From Bacteroidota bacterium (GTDB lineage Bacteria > Bacteroidota > Ignavibacteria > Kryptoniales > JAKASW01): a DNA stretch of 64,000 nt. Position numbers and translations under genes: made by a program. Below, piece by piece: positions 28,968 through 38,303 of the stretch (position 1 is the first letter of the stretch; every line of letters begins with the position of its first letter). The stretch covers positions 62,001 to 126,000 of the forward strand of contig JAKAMG010000001.1 in the NCBI GenBank assembly GCA_021812985.1. The letters run 5' to 3'. The notes beneath the pieces are model-generated. The model was given only the letters and a program-made list of their open reading frames with translations. It had not been told where the DNA came from and ran no database searches.

Positions 28968-30845
28968 ATGAAATCATCTTCTGTCTCCGGAGTCGCAGGA
29001 AAATGGTGTGCGAGGTTTGTTCTTAGCGGACTCCTCGGCGTTTTCATGCTGTTGGCAGTTGGTTATGCCGGCATCCCGACTCACACATTCAGGATATCGA
29101 GGGATAACTTCCTCCTGGACGGCAAGCCATTTCAGATAATAAGCGGCGAGATGCACTTCAGCCGTATTCCGAGGGCTTACTGGCGACAGCGGCTGATGAT
29201 GGCGAAGGCCATGGGGCTCAACACTGTCTGCACTTATGTCTTCTGGAACGTTGAAGAGCCTCAAAAGGGGAAGTATAACTTCAAGGGAAATGCTGACGTC
29301 GGTGCCTTCGTCCGGCTTGCACAGGAGGTGGGGCTCTGGGTGATCGTAAGGCCGAGCGCCTACGCGTGCGCCGAGTGGGAATTCGGCGGCTATCCGTACT
29401 GGCTCCTCAACGAAAAAGATATGAAGGTAAGAAGCCGCGATCCAAAATTCATGAAGCTTATGAAAGCTTATTACGAGGAGCTCGGAAAAAATCTTGCGCC
29501 TCTTCAGGTGACAAAAGGGGGACCTATACTAATGGTCCAGATAGAGAACGAATACGGTTCATATGGAGACGACAAGGAGTATCTCCAAATGAACGAGAAG
29601 CTGATGCGGCAGGCAGGCTTCGACGTCCCCTTCTACACGCTTGACGGGATCAATATGGTTTCGCGTGGCTCGGTAGAAGGAGTCCTCCCCGCTGTCGATG
29701 GTTCAATCGACATACAGCAAATCAAAGACACCGTCGACGCGTACCACGGCGGGCACGGGCCGTATTTCGTTGGGGAATGGTATCCGGGCTGGTTCGATAC
29801 GTGGGGAAAACCTTTCAACACGGTTTCCGCGAAGGTGTGCGCGGAGCAGCTTGACACTATACTGGCACACGGTCTCTCCGTGAATATGTACATGGCGCAT
29901 GGTGGAACAACGAGGGGGTTCATGAACGGAGCCAATTACGGTGACAATCTCCCCTATTCGCCTCAGATAAGCAGCTATGATTACGATGCGCCTATAGATG
30001 AGGCCGGGCATTCCACTCCCAAATATTTCGCACTCCGAAAAGTCATTGAGAAGTTTCTCCCGGCGGGGGAGAGCCTCCCGCCCGTCCCTCAGGCAGAAAG
30101 TGTTGTAACCGTCCCTGACTTCAAGTTGAAGTACGCTTCGGGGCTCCTCAACCGACTTCCAAAGGCAGTTCGCTCCGACATGCCTCTTACCTTCGAAGCC
30201 CTTCAACAGGCTTACGGTTATGTGCTGTACAGGACGGATGTGAAGGGGCCGTCGAAGGGGAAGCTCGACATAGATCACCTCAGGGACTGCGGAATCGTCT
30301 TCGTCAATGGAAAGAGAGTTGCGGTCCTCGACCGAAGGCTTGGTCAGGAGACATGCGACGTGGATCTCCCATCAGAGGTGAACACGCTTGATATTTTTGT
30401 CGAAAATCTCGGGCGGATCAACTATGGGCCTTATATAAATGACAATCACAAGGGAATTACGAAGGAAGTGACTCTTGCAGGGAAGGTGCTAAAGGGTTGG
30501 AAGATGTTCGGCTTTCCATTCAGTTCGCAACCGCGGGCCACGTCGACGAGCGATATAGTTTCTGATTATCCAGTTGTAAGGGAGGGGAGCTTCATGTTGA
30601 GCAAAGTAGGGGACATCTTCCTCGACATGAGCGCGTGGGGAAAAGGAGACATCTGGATCAACGGTCACAACGCTGGAAGATATTGGAGCATCGGTCCCCA
30701 ACAGACTCTGTACGTGCCTGCCCCCTGGCTGAAGCGGGGGGAGAACAAGATTGTCATATTCGAGGAGCTGAGGACTGACCAGAAGACCGTTAAAACGAGT
30801 GAGAAACCTATTTTAAACCACTTGGCGAACGGGCAAGGAAGTTGA
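28968..30845 (+). CDS. GH35 beta-galactosidase
   Basis: A 625-residue exported enzyme that removes terminal beta-galactose. After the hydrophobic leader (ending GYAG), the barrel shows DGKPFQIISGEMHFSRIPR, NTVCTYVFWNVEEP and AEWEFGGYPYWLL. VQIENEYGSYG carries acid/base E195 and FVGEWYPGWFDTWG carries nucleophile E270. Jelly-roll domains follow from about 400. GAGGAAGGAAAG precedes the start. It is the last enzyme in the exported run begun by the CBM9 gene, and would expose inner GlcNAc on complex N-glycan antennae after fucose removal. Confidence 0.94.
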   Translation: MKSSSVSGVAGKWCARFVLSGLLGVFMLLAVGYAGIPTHTFRISRDNFLLDGKPFQIISGEMHFSRIPRAYWRQRLMMAKAMGLNTVCTYVFWNVEEPQKGKYNFKGNADVGAFVRLAQEVGLWVIVRPSAYACAEWEFGGYPYWLLNEKDMKVRSRDPKFMKLMKAYYEELGKNLAPLQVTKGGPILMVQIENEYGSYGDDKEYLQMNEKLMRQAGFDVPFYTLDGINMVSRGSVEGVLPAVDGSIDIQQIKDTVDAYHGGHGPYFVGEWYPGWFDTWGKPFNTVSAKVCAEQLDTILAHGLSVNMYMAHGGTTRGFMNGANYGDNLPYSPQISSYDYDAPIDEAGHSTPKYFALRKVIEKFLPAGESLPPVPQAESVVTVPDFKLKYASGLLNRLPKAVRSDMPLTFEALQQAYGYVLYRTDVKGPSKGKLDIDHLRDCGIVFVNGKRVAVLDRRLGQETCDVDLPSEVNTLDIFVENLGRINYGPYINDNHKGITKEVTLAGKVLKGWKMFGFPFSSQPRATSTSDIVSDYPVVREGSFMLSKVGDIFLDMSAWGKGDIWINGHNAGRYWSIGPQQTLYVPAPWLKRGENKIVIFEELRTDQKTVKTSEKPILNHLANGQGS

Positions 30846-31004
30846 TCGGACTTCAGCCGAATTTGGTGTTCAAAAACTCTCAAAAACGCGTTCAAACGGC
30901 TCGATATTTCACGTGGAAAATCAACCGTCGATTTGTGCGTTTCCGAATATTTTCAAATAACCTCTAAATCGGACATACTGGGGGTGTTTGATTGAAAGAA
31001 AGGC

Positions 31005-31033
31005 TTGACATTACACGCAAACTTATTTATTAT
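31005..31033 (+). promoter_or_regulatory. Near-consensus sigma70-type promoter upstream of the TonB receptor
   Basis: TTGACA (31005-31010), exactly 17 bases, then TATTAT (31028-31033). Start expected near 31040. The transcript would reach a terminator-like hairpin about 270 bases on, before the receptor gene. Confidence 0.7.
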
Positions 31034-31083
31034 AGGTTGGTTTTTTCGAGCAACTAACAAACCCATCAAGGAGATCGTGAAAG

Positions 31084-31299
31084 TTGGAAGTGGACTCGGA
31101 AATCGTATTGGCAATTACCTCCTCCCCCGGGATGCTATGTATTCGGTGGAACGGGAATGCGTATGTGAAGCTAGGTTCCGCAGATTGTGATTGCCGCTAT
31201 CAAACACGATCTCATTCCGGCTTTGTTGAGCACACAGTGTCGGCTCATTCGTGGCATATACTCATTAGCAACTCTATATCAGCGCTAAATAAATCTTAG
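31084..31299 (+). CDS. Possible small protein between promoter and terminator
   Basis: A 71-codon frame opening with TTG, 10 bases after AAGGAG (31068-31073). Its stop lies just ahead of the terminator stem at 31306. The tight fit of promoter, ribosome site, frame and terminator is the only support. Third-position GC, about half by hand count, gives no strong coding signal. The product has four cysteines and matches no family I know. It may instead be a non-coding RNA. Confidence 0.25.
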   Translation: MEVDSEIVLAITSSPGMLCIRWNGNAYVKLGSADCDCRYQTRSHSGFVEHTVSAHSWHILISNSISALNKS

Positions 31300-31305
31300 A
31301 TGGTC

Positions 31306-31339
31306 CGGGGCCATTCCTGAAGGAATGGCGTCCCGTTTT
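31306..31339 (+). terminator. Strong intrinsic terminator or attenuator upstream of the TonB receptor
   Basis: CGGG plus GCCATTCC (31306-31317), tetraloop TGAA, GGAATGGC (31322-31329), a 2-base bulge and CCCG (31332-31335), then TTTT (31336-31339). Twelve pairs followed by a U-run is a classic Rho-independent terminator. It stands 124 bases before the receptor start. Confidence 0.7.
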
Positions 31340-31462
31340 GCTGTACAGTTCTTTGATTGATAAATGCAAAGTGCCGATCTCTCTGTACGAAAGATCGCGA
31401 GTTATTCAACCAATAAATGAGGAGTCATTTCTCATAGAACTTGATAATTCAAGGAGTGTATA

Positions 31463-34435
31463 ATGCCCCGAATATTTTTTAAGGTTCTGGCTTTCCTGTT
31501 TCTATTCTCCCCCTTCATGCTTTCCGCAGTCTATGCGGCCGAGAGCGGAACGGTACAGGGCGTCATAAAGGATTCGCAGACAGGTGATGCGCTTCCGGGC
31601 GCAAACGTGTTGCTCCAGGGCACGAGCCTTGGTGCTGCGACAGATCTCAACGGCAATTTCGTGATACGTAGTGTTCCTGCCGGTTCATATAAAATGCGCG
31701 CTACCTATATAGGCTATAATAACAAAGTTGTGGACGTGGTGGTGCGCCCCGGCGCGACTGTCAGGTTGACCGTCGAACTCGAAGCCGTGGGAATAAAAGG
31801 CAAGGAAGTTGTCGTCACCGCACAGGCCAGCGGTCAGAGCAATGCCATTAACCAGCAGTTGTCGTCCGTTCAGATTACGAACGTCGTCTCGGCTGCCAAG
31901 ATACAGGAACTACCCGACGCGAACGCGGCGGAATCAGTCGGAAGACTTCCCGGTGTCTCCCTAATCAGGCAGGGAGGTGAAGGTTCGGAAGTCGTTATCC
32001 GCGGTCTTTCTCCTCAGTATAACCAAGTGACCATCGACGGCGTCGAGATGGCAAGCGATGTCGCTTCGGCGAACAATCTCACAGGTACTGATATTAACAA
32101 CACAACAAACAGCCTGATGGGTGACAGAGGCGTCGACCTCAGTATGATCTCCTCGAACAGCCTTGGCGGCATCGAGGTGATAAAGGCCATCACGCCGGAT
32201 ATGGATGCCGCGGTTCTCGGCGGCGTCGTTAACTTCGAAATGAGAAAAGCCGTGAAGAGCACGCACGATTGGGCGCCAAACCTTGGCCTGCTGGCTCAGG
32301 GCGCTTACAACCAGCTCAAGAACTCACACAACGACTACAAGTTTGTCGCTTCGCTTGAAAACCGCTACTTCAACGGCGCGTTCGGCGTCTATGCCGAAGC
32401 CTCGGCCGAGAGACGCAATCTTAGCGATAACGAACTGGGCGTGAGCTACAATTTGAACGACAAGACGCACGGAGACGCAGGCATACCCGACCTTAACTCA
32501 CTGACTTTGCAGGATGCGTACAGGATCCGGCAGCGCTACAATGGAACTCTCGTCATGGATTATAAGGACGAGAATACCTCGATCGGCTTCATGAACTTTT
32601 TCAGTTCGGGAGACACCAAGGCGACCTACAGAAGCGAGACGGCGTATATCTTCAACGCGTCGAGAGAGCTTAACTACGGATTGACGGGCGCGGACACGAA
32701 GCTGAACGTCATGACGAACCTCCTCAGCGTGAAGACTTCTATCCCGTTCTTCCAGGTCGACATGAGGCTGTCTCACTCGCTGTCCATGAATGTCGATCCA
32801 GGAGACGCCACGTTCAACTTCGTTCAGGATTACGGCGGGTTCACCGGCGGCGTCGGGACGGCGGTTTCCAAGCTTCCCCCGAACAAGATTGCCGCTTTGA
32901 TTACACCCAACGACACGACGGCGTGGTTGGATAACATCAGCAACGCGACGAATTCGACGCGAGAGCAAATCCTCCAGGGTAAGATTGACCTGGAACACGA
33001 CTTCAATATTTCCAACATGCTCACCGCGAAGTTGAAATTCGGAGGCATGTACCAGGACAGACGCCGCAGCTATATGCTTAGCCAGAGAAGCGGCTCCACG
33101 ATATATGACGGCGGTGACGCGGTCGTACAGGCCTTCCTGTTCGCCTACCCCAATTTGCATACGAATGCGGTGGGGCTCAGCATGGACAATTTCGTCTACA
33201 ACGGTTACAGCTACGGCAACTTCCTCAACGGCGACTACACGATGGCGTATCCGCTGAACGACGGCCTCATGTGGCAGCTCATGCCGATCACGCTGCAAAA
33301 GACTTCAGGAACCGTGATAGGTGGCGGGTTCAAGGCTAACGACCTCGCTTCCAAGATCAACAATTATTCGGGCGATGAAATGCGAAGCGCCGGCTATGCC
33401 ATGCTGACTCTGAACATCGGCGATCAGCTGACTCTCCTCCCCGGTGCCAGGTACCAGAACCTGACTGCTAATTATACGGGTGTCAGGGGTGATATGACCG
33501 TGCCCGGCGGTAACTTCAGCGACACTACTGTCACCGAGACCCACGGCTACCTTCTCCCCATGGTTCATTTGATTTACAAGCCGCTGGATTGGCTCCAGGT
33601 TCACCTCGCTTACACCAACACTTTGAACTATCCAGACTACAGCGCGGTAACCCCGAGGTATATGATAACCAACGGTTCGGTGGTCGTAAACAACACCAAC
33701 CTCAAGCCAGCGACATCGCAGAACTTCGACGTGGTTGTCTCCGCCTACTCAAACACGCTTGGGTTGTTCACGCTTGACGGTTTCAACAAGAACATAAAGA
33801 ACCTCGTGTTCTATTCGCAGACATGGGTGACGAGTTTGGCGGGCTATCCTCAGCTCCCGCAGAAGCCAGGGAACCTGTGGGTGCTGTCGACTTACATAAA
33901 CAGCCCATACACCGTCAACCTCTACGGCCTGGAGTCCGACTGGCAGACCCACTTCTGGTATCTCCCCGGTCCTCTTTCGGGACTCATACTCAGCGTGAAC
34001 TACACGCACATTTTTTCGCAGGCGCACTACCCGAAGTCGATGTACAATGTTACGTATGACATAGATGGAAACGCGGTAATTCAGATAGTCGATACGTCGT
34101 ACACAGACAGGCTTCTGAACCAGCCCAACGACATCGTTAACCTTTCGATGGGCTATGACTATAAGGGCTTTTCCGTCAGGGCCTCGATGCTCTATCAGGA
34201 CAATGTTTTCAAACAGCCAAGCTTCTGGATGCAGGAGCGAGTGTTGTCGGCAAAGTTCACACGTTGGGACGTTTCAGTTAAGCAGGACCTTCCCTGGTCC
34301 GGTCTGCAGGTGTATCTGAACCTCAACAACCTGACGAGCGCGAACGACGTCAGTATCAACCAGAAGACAAGCTATCCGCAGTCTGAACAGCGGTACGGCT
34401 CCGAGGTTCAGCTCGGTTTACGCCTAAAGCTTTGA
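31463..34435 (+). CDS. TonB-dependent outer-membrane receptor
   Basis: 990 residues: signal peptide (ending VYA|A), a carboxypeptidase-regulatory-like beta domain (about 30-115; GDALPGANVLLQGTSLGAAT), a plug (about 135-250; ESVGRLPGVSLIRQGGEGSE, VVIRGLSPQYNQVTIDGVE) and a 22-strand-type barrel to the end. It should import glycan across the outer membrane using TonB energy. No SusD-type gene follows. Instead the next gene encodes a T9SS-exported protein. AAGGAG precedes the ATG. The long leader with a terminator-like stem suggests regulation before translation. Confidence 0.93.
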   Translation: MPRIFFKVLAFLFLFSPFMLSAVYAAESGTVQGVIKDSQTGDALPGANVLLQGTSLGAATDLNGNFVIRSVPAGSYKMRATYIGYNNKVVDVVVRPGATVRLTVELEAVGIKGKEVVVTAQASGQSNAINQQLSSVQITNVVSAAKIQELPDANAAESVGRLPGVSLIRQGGEGSEVVIRGLSPQYNQVTIDGVEMASDVASANNLTGTDINNTTNSLMGDRGVDLSMISSNSLGGIEVIKAITPDMDAAVLGGVVNFEMRKAVKSTHDWAPNLGLLAQGAYNQLKNSHNDYKFVASLENRYFNGAFGVYAEASAERRNLSDNELGVSYNLNDKTHGDAGIPDLNSLTLQDAYRIRQRYNGTLVMDYKDENTSIGFMNFFSSGDTKATYRSETAYIFNASRELNYGLTGADTKLNVMTNLLSVKTSIPFFQVDMRLSHSLSMNVDPGDATFNFVQDYGGFTGGVGTAVSKLPPNKIAALITPNDTTAWLDNISNATNSTREQILQGKIDLEHDFNISNMLTAKLKFGGMYQDRRRSYMLSQRSGSTIYDGGDAVVQAFLFAYPNLHTNAVGLSMDNFVYNGYSYGNFLNGDYTMAYPLNDGLMWQLMPITLQKTSGTVIGGGFKANDLASKINNYSGDEMRSAGYAMLTLNIGDQLTLLPGARYQNLTANYTGVRGDMTVPGGNFSDTTVTETHGYLLPMVHLIYKPLDWLQVHLAYTNTLNYPDYSAVTPRYMITNGSVVVNNTNLKPATSQNFDVVVSAYSNTLGLFTLDGFNKNIKNLVFYSQTWVTSLAGYPQLPQKPGNLWVLSTYINSPYTVNLYGLESDWQTHFWYLPGPLSGLILSVNYTHIFSQAHYPKSMYNVTYDIDGNAVIQIVDTSYTDRLLNQPNDIVNLSMGYDYKGFSVRASMLYQDNVFKQPSFWMQERVLSAKFTRWDVSVKQDLPWSGLQVYLNLNNLTSANDVSINQKTSYPQSEQRYGSEVQLGLRLKL

Positions 34436-34599
34436 GAGCGTATTGGCTCAAAATTAGTTTATCGGTCACTATAGCACGCAAAGGAGGTGGTAAGGAGGTT
34501 ACGAGATCGAATTTGGAAGTAGTAATGGAGTCAAGGTTTTTGACGAGAATATCGTCGTACAATGTTTAGATTCATCAATTAACCAAAAAGGAGAAACAA

Positions 34600-36444
34600 A
34601 TGAGAAGATTGCCATGGTCTATCGCTTTGATGACGGCGGCATTCCTTGCAGTAGCGACTCAGCTGTTCGCGCAGTCCGCGGACACGCTCAGGATTTACCC
34701 GAGCACTACTCCTGGAGTTGTGAACACTATCATCAATGGCGATACGCTCAGCGGAGGCCTCAGGGCGCATCCGAATCGGGTGTATGTCCTTTCACGCGGA
34801 GCTGTTTATCAGGTCACAGAGACCTTCAAGATCGACGGCTCGGTTACGATTGTCGCCAACGACACGACCGCCGGGCTCCGTCCGCCCGTGCTCGCGCCGG
34901 CCATCCTTTCCGATAACTCTTCAATCGGAAACTACTTTTCCCTCAACGGGAAAGGCGGAAAGGTGACACTAAAGAACATCTACATCACCGCAATCCGTGC
35001 CGACCAGAACGCGCTCGGCTGGGCTGATGGAATCGATGTGAACGCCGACAGCGTGGACCTCACTCTGGATGGGGTCATTTTTGACGGTTTCACGCATACC
35101 AACATCCAGGTAAGCGGCCAGTGGAACAAAGAATTGGTGGAGAATTGCGTGTTCAGAAACAACATGCACGGCAGCTCCTACTTCGGCGGCGGCTCGATGC
35201 TTTCGAACTACCCCGTCAACATGGACACCACCATCTGGGTGAACAACACCTTCTTCTGCAACAACTCCTATCTGTGGTCAATCCGCGGATATGCCCCTGT
35301 TGCGGTGTTCTCGCACAACACGGTAGTTTACGGAACGGTCAACCCCTTCCTGATGAGGCAGGGCCAGTTCATGAATCTCGATAACAACCTCTTCTACGGC
35401 GTACACGCTTATGGCGGTATTCCTGAACAGGTCATTCAGTCCTGGTTCCTGAACTATCCTGACACGGCTTCGACCAGCATCATGAGGGTGCGCGCGATGG
35501 ACACGACGAGCGCTTGGACAAATCTGTGGGCGGCGCACATCACCGGACCCGAGGTATTCATCGGTACGGGCGGTACTGGCAACGTCCAGGTCACGGCTGG
35601 GATGGTCGACCCTGCGAAGCGTCACGTCACTGCCAGAAACAACGACGACTTCTATCCGGCTGATTACTATAACTTCATAAAGGCTTACAACGACACCGTC
35701 ACTCAGTCTGATAGCGTCGACATACCAGTTGCTGGCAACCCCAACGGCGGAAAGGCGCTGATGGTCAGAAGGTTGTACTATCCGACCTGGTGGAGCGAGT
35801 ACGCAAAGTACTCAATCGCCAAGATCGACAGCAACGGCGGTCTCGTCGACACGAACGGCACGATGCGCGTGGATCCGCAATTCTCACAGAGCGATGTCGT
35901 CAATCAGATGGACAGCCTCGATGCATACATACTCAAGATCGCGGACAACAAGCTCGATCATCCGTGGTACTATCATCCGGCATCGGTCAACAGCGGCAAG
36001 CTCTATCCGCCGCAGTGGCCTCTCAACGAGAACCTCGCGTACACGAACTCCGCGTTGATGAACGCTGGCACCGATGGCTATGCGCTTGGCGACCTTAACT
36101 GGTTCCCGACGCAGAAGGCGGCCTGGCTTGCGGCCGGCGGTCTTGCCACCGGAGTGAAGGCTGCACCCAACAGCGTGCCGACTAAGTTCGATCTCAGCAA
36201 CAACTATCCCAATCCTTTCAACCCGACGACCGATGTCAGGGTTAGCCTGAAGCAGGCCGGCGTAATGAGCCTCACCGTTTACAACGTGCTTGGCCAGGTT
36301 GTGCAGGTTGTGGATCAGGGTTACAAGCCCGCAGGCGATTATGTCTACAACGTCAACATGGACAGGTTTGCCAGCGGCGTTTACTTCTACACGTTAAGGC
36401 AAGGGACTAACTCAATAACCAAAAAGATGCTTCTCCTTAAGTAG
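34600..36444 (+). CDS. T9SS-exported protein with beta-helix-like repeats
   Basis: 614 residues with a signal peptide ending LFA|Q. Residues about 60-300 hold repeated short strands rich in N, T and V (VTLKNIYITAI, LTLDGVIFDGF, LVENCVFRNNM, TTIWVNNTFFCNN), typical of a right-handed parallel beta-helix. A linker leads to a T9SS type A sorting domain at about 530-614 (NNYPNPFNPTTDVRVSLKQA, VYNVLGQVV, GVYFYTLRQG). It is therefore secreted or anchored on the cell surface. Beta-helix proteins include lyases and binding proteins; no catalytic residues can be assigned. AAAAGGAGAAACAA precedes the ATG. It probably works with the receptor upstream. Confidence 0.88.
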   Translation: MRRLPWSIALMTAAFLAVATQLFAQSADTLRIYPSTTPGVVNTIINGDTLSGGLRAHPNRVYVLSRGAVYQVTETFKIDGSVTIVANDTTAGLRPPVLAPAILSDNSSIGNYFSLNGKGGKVTLKNIYITAIRADQNALGWADGIDVNADSVDLTLDGVIFDGFTHTNIQVSGQWNKELVENCVFRNNMHGSSYFGGGSMLSNYPVNMDTTIWVNNTFFCNNSYLWSIRGYAPVAVFSHNTVVYGTVNPFLMRQGQFMNLDNNLFYGVHAYGGIPEQVIQSWFLNYPDTASTSIMRVRAMDTTSAWTNLWAAHITGPEVFIGTGGTGNVQVTAGMVDPAKRHVTARNNDDFYPADYYNFIKAYNDTVTQSDSVDIPVAGNPNGGKALMVRRLYYPTWWSEYAKYSIAKIDSNGGLVDTNGTMRVDPQFSQSDVVNQMDSLDAYILKIADNKLDHPWYYHPASVNSGKLYPPQWPLNENLAYTNSALMNAGTDGYALGDLNWFPTQKAAWLAAGGLATGVKAAPNSVPTKFDLSNNYPNPFNPTTDVRVSLKQAGVMSLTVYNVLGQVVQVVDQGYKPAGDYVYNVNMDRFASGVYFYTLRQGTNSITKKMLLLK

Positions 36445-36961
36445 TGGTTTAGTCCCATTACTGCGCGGGACTGCTGACGAAGGTTCGACTTTGTCGAGAC
36501 GGGTCGGCAGTCCCGTATTGATTCCGGTCAGACGAAAACTCATTCTTCATGATAAATCGCGCAAAAGGGTTGTGTATCCAGATTCAGATGTCATTCCGAC
36601 GGGCAGATTCTACGACAAGAAGATGGTCACTGTTCCCCTCGCGCGCGTCGTTTCCGACAGGGAGGAACGGGCTGTAAGTCGCCGGGCGAGCAGGGGTGCT
36701 GCGGCTCGGTTTTACGATAGGGTACAATTTCAAACTCTCAATGAGATTCACAATAAGTCAGTGCTCTCCGTGATGCGCGGTTCACTGGCCCAATATCCTC
36801 ATGTTGCCGGCGCGCGTGCTGCGGGTTACGGGATTCACTTTACCGCGGCTTCGGGAGGATCGAATGAAGAAATTGCTCTCGCCACACATGGTTGCTTCAG
36901 CCGTTTCAATCCTACCTCAGGCATCATAAACCATTGATAACTTCAGGAGCGCTATAGGTCG
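36445..36961. other. Intergenic region after the T9SS gene
   Basis: 517 bases. It opens with a terminator-like hairpin (36466-36515). A 148-codon frame starting with TTG at 36491 begins inside that stem, lacks a ribosome site and resembles nothing known, so it is not called. No clear promoter was seen for the MFS gene at 36962. Confidence 0.45.
36466..36515 (+). terminator. Two-tier hairpin after the T9SS gene
   Basis: CGGGACTGC (36466-36474) pairs perfectly with GCAGTCCCG (36507-36515). An inner CGAC-TTT-GTCG stem sits in the loop. It lies 22 bases after the stop. A short TATTGATT follows rather than a real U-run. Confidence 0.5.
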
Positions 36962-38245
36962 ATGAAGAAGACGACTCCGGCTTTCTGGGTCCCGACCCTC
37001 TACTTCGCGGAAGGGCTTCCTTTCGTCACTATAAACGTCGTTTCGGTGCTGATGTACAAGTCTCTCGGGATTTCCGACGCCGATATCGCGTTCTTCACGA
37101 CACTGGTCATACTCCCATGGACGCTCAAGCCGTTATGGGGACCTGCGCTTGAAATGTTTAAGACGAAGAAGTATTTCGTCCTGGCGACTCAGTTCATAGG
37201 CGGTATCGGATTCGGCGTGCTCGCCCTTTCGCTTAAACTTCCCTCCTTCTTCCAGTATTCCATAGCGCTCCTCGGCATCATAGCGTTCAACGGGGCAACC
37301 CATGACATCGCGGCAGACGGTGTCTATATCAACGCGCTTACCGGAAAAGAACAGGCAGAGTACGTGGGTTGGCAGGGTGCGTTCTACAATGTGGCGAAGG
37401 TCCTGTCGCAGGGAGCCTTCGTATATTTAGCCGGCACGCTCGAACACTCAATCGGCGTGGTGCACGCGTGGATGGTTGTCATGGCGATGTTCGGGGCGAT
37501 CATGATCATCCTCAGCATCTACCATGCGAGAGTCCTTCCGACGGGAGGAACTGCCGGACAGGTGAAGACTGCGAAAGAAGCGTTCGGCACATTCTGGGAT
37601 GTGGTTAAGACTTTCTTCGAAAAGAAATACATCGGTTGGGGAATCGCTTTTATAATACTTTACCGATTCGCCGAGGGACAGGCGATGAAGATCGTGCCGC
37701 TTTTTTTCAGGGCAGACAGAGCGGCAGGGGGGCTGGGGCTGTCAACAGCGCAAATTGGAATTCTCTATGGGATCTTCCCGCCGATCGCGTTCATACTTGG
37801 TTCTATACTGGCGGGTTATTTCACGGCGAGGAAGGGCCTGCGCAAATCGCTTCTCATCCTTTGCGCCTTCTTTAATATCCCGTTCGCCGTATATACTTTC
37901 CTTGCCATCGCGACTCCCACGAGCCTGGTTACCATCGGGACCGCCGTCGTCTTCGAGTATTTCGGCTATGGCTTCGGCTTCGTGGGACTGACACTCTATA
38001 TGATGCAGCAGATCGCCCCGGGCAAATACAAGATGGCACACTATGCCTTCGCCACCGGAGTCATGAACCTTGGGCTCATGATACCATCCGCCCTGAGCGG
38101 GTTCATAAGCGATTACCTTGGCTACAGGCACTTCTTCATCTGGGTTTTGATCGCTACGATCCCTTCTTTCCTCGTCACCTGGCTCGTTCCGTTCAGGGAA
38201 GTCGAGGAGGAAGTTTCACCGGCAATTCCCGTTCAGCAGGAGTAG
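36962..38245 (+). CDS. AmpG-like MFS transporter, probable chitobiose or GlcNAc-saccharide importer
   Basis: A 427-residue inner-membrane protein with about 12 spans. The opening FWVPTLYFAEGLPFVTINVV, the HDIAADGVYINAL loop and WQGAFYNVAKVLSQGAFVYL resemble the AmpG branch, whose known members import GlcNAc-anhydromuropeptides. It ends 58 bases before the GH94 chitobiose phosphorylase gene, so diacetylchitobiose is a reasonable substrate; this is contextual inference. AGGAG is 14 bases from the ATG, longer than usual. Confidence 0.85.
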   Translation: MKKTTPAFWVPTLYFAEGLPFVTINVVSVLMYKSLGISDADIAFFTTLVILPWTLKPLWGPALEMFKTKKYFVLATQFIGGIGFGVLALSLKLPSFFQYSIALLGIIAFNGATHDIAADGVYINALTGKEQAEYVGWQGAFYNVAKVLSQGAFVYLAGTLEHSIGVVHAWMVVMAMFGAIMIILSIYHARVLPTGGTAGQVKTAKEAFGTFWDVVKTFFEKKYIGWGIAFIILYRFAEGQAMKIVPLFFRADRAAGGLGLSTAQIGILYGIFPPIAFILGSILAGYFTARKGLRKSLLILCAFFNIPFAVYTFLAIATPTSLVTIGTAVVFEYFGYGFGFVGLTLYMMQQIAPGKYKMAHYAFATGVMNLGLMIPSALSGFISDYLGYRHFFIWVLIATIPSFLVTWLVPFREVEEEVSPAIPVQQE

Positions 38246-38303
38246 GTTGGCATGAGAACGATTCGTATTTCAAGAATTAAAATTTACAGCTGAGAAATTA
38301 CAC

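Larger units (their letters stand above)
30846..31462. other. Long intergenic region with an embedded promoter-ORF-terminator unit
   Basis: 617 bases between GH35 and the TonB receptor. A near-consensus promoter lies at 31005-31033 and a strong intrinsic terminator at 31306-31339, well before the receptor start. A possible 71-codon ORF fits between them (31084-31299). A second small stem, CGATCT/AGATCG, lies near 31376-31398. ATTTGTGCG at 30931-30939 partly resembles the motif at 10445-10453. The stretch may hold a small gene, a regulatory RNA or an attenuator for the receptor. Confidence 0.55.

Noticed and set aside
36491-36937. 148-codon frame after the T9SS gene
   Set aside because: It starts with TTG inside a terminator-like stem, has no ribosome site, is Arg-rich without recognisable domains, and fits the profile of a chance frame.
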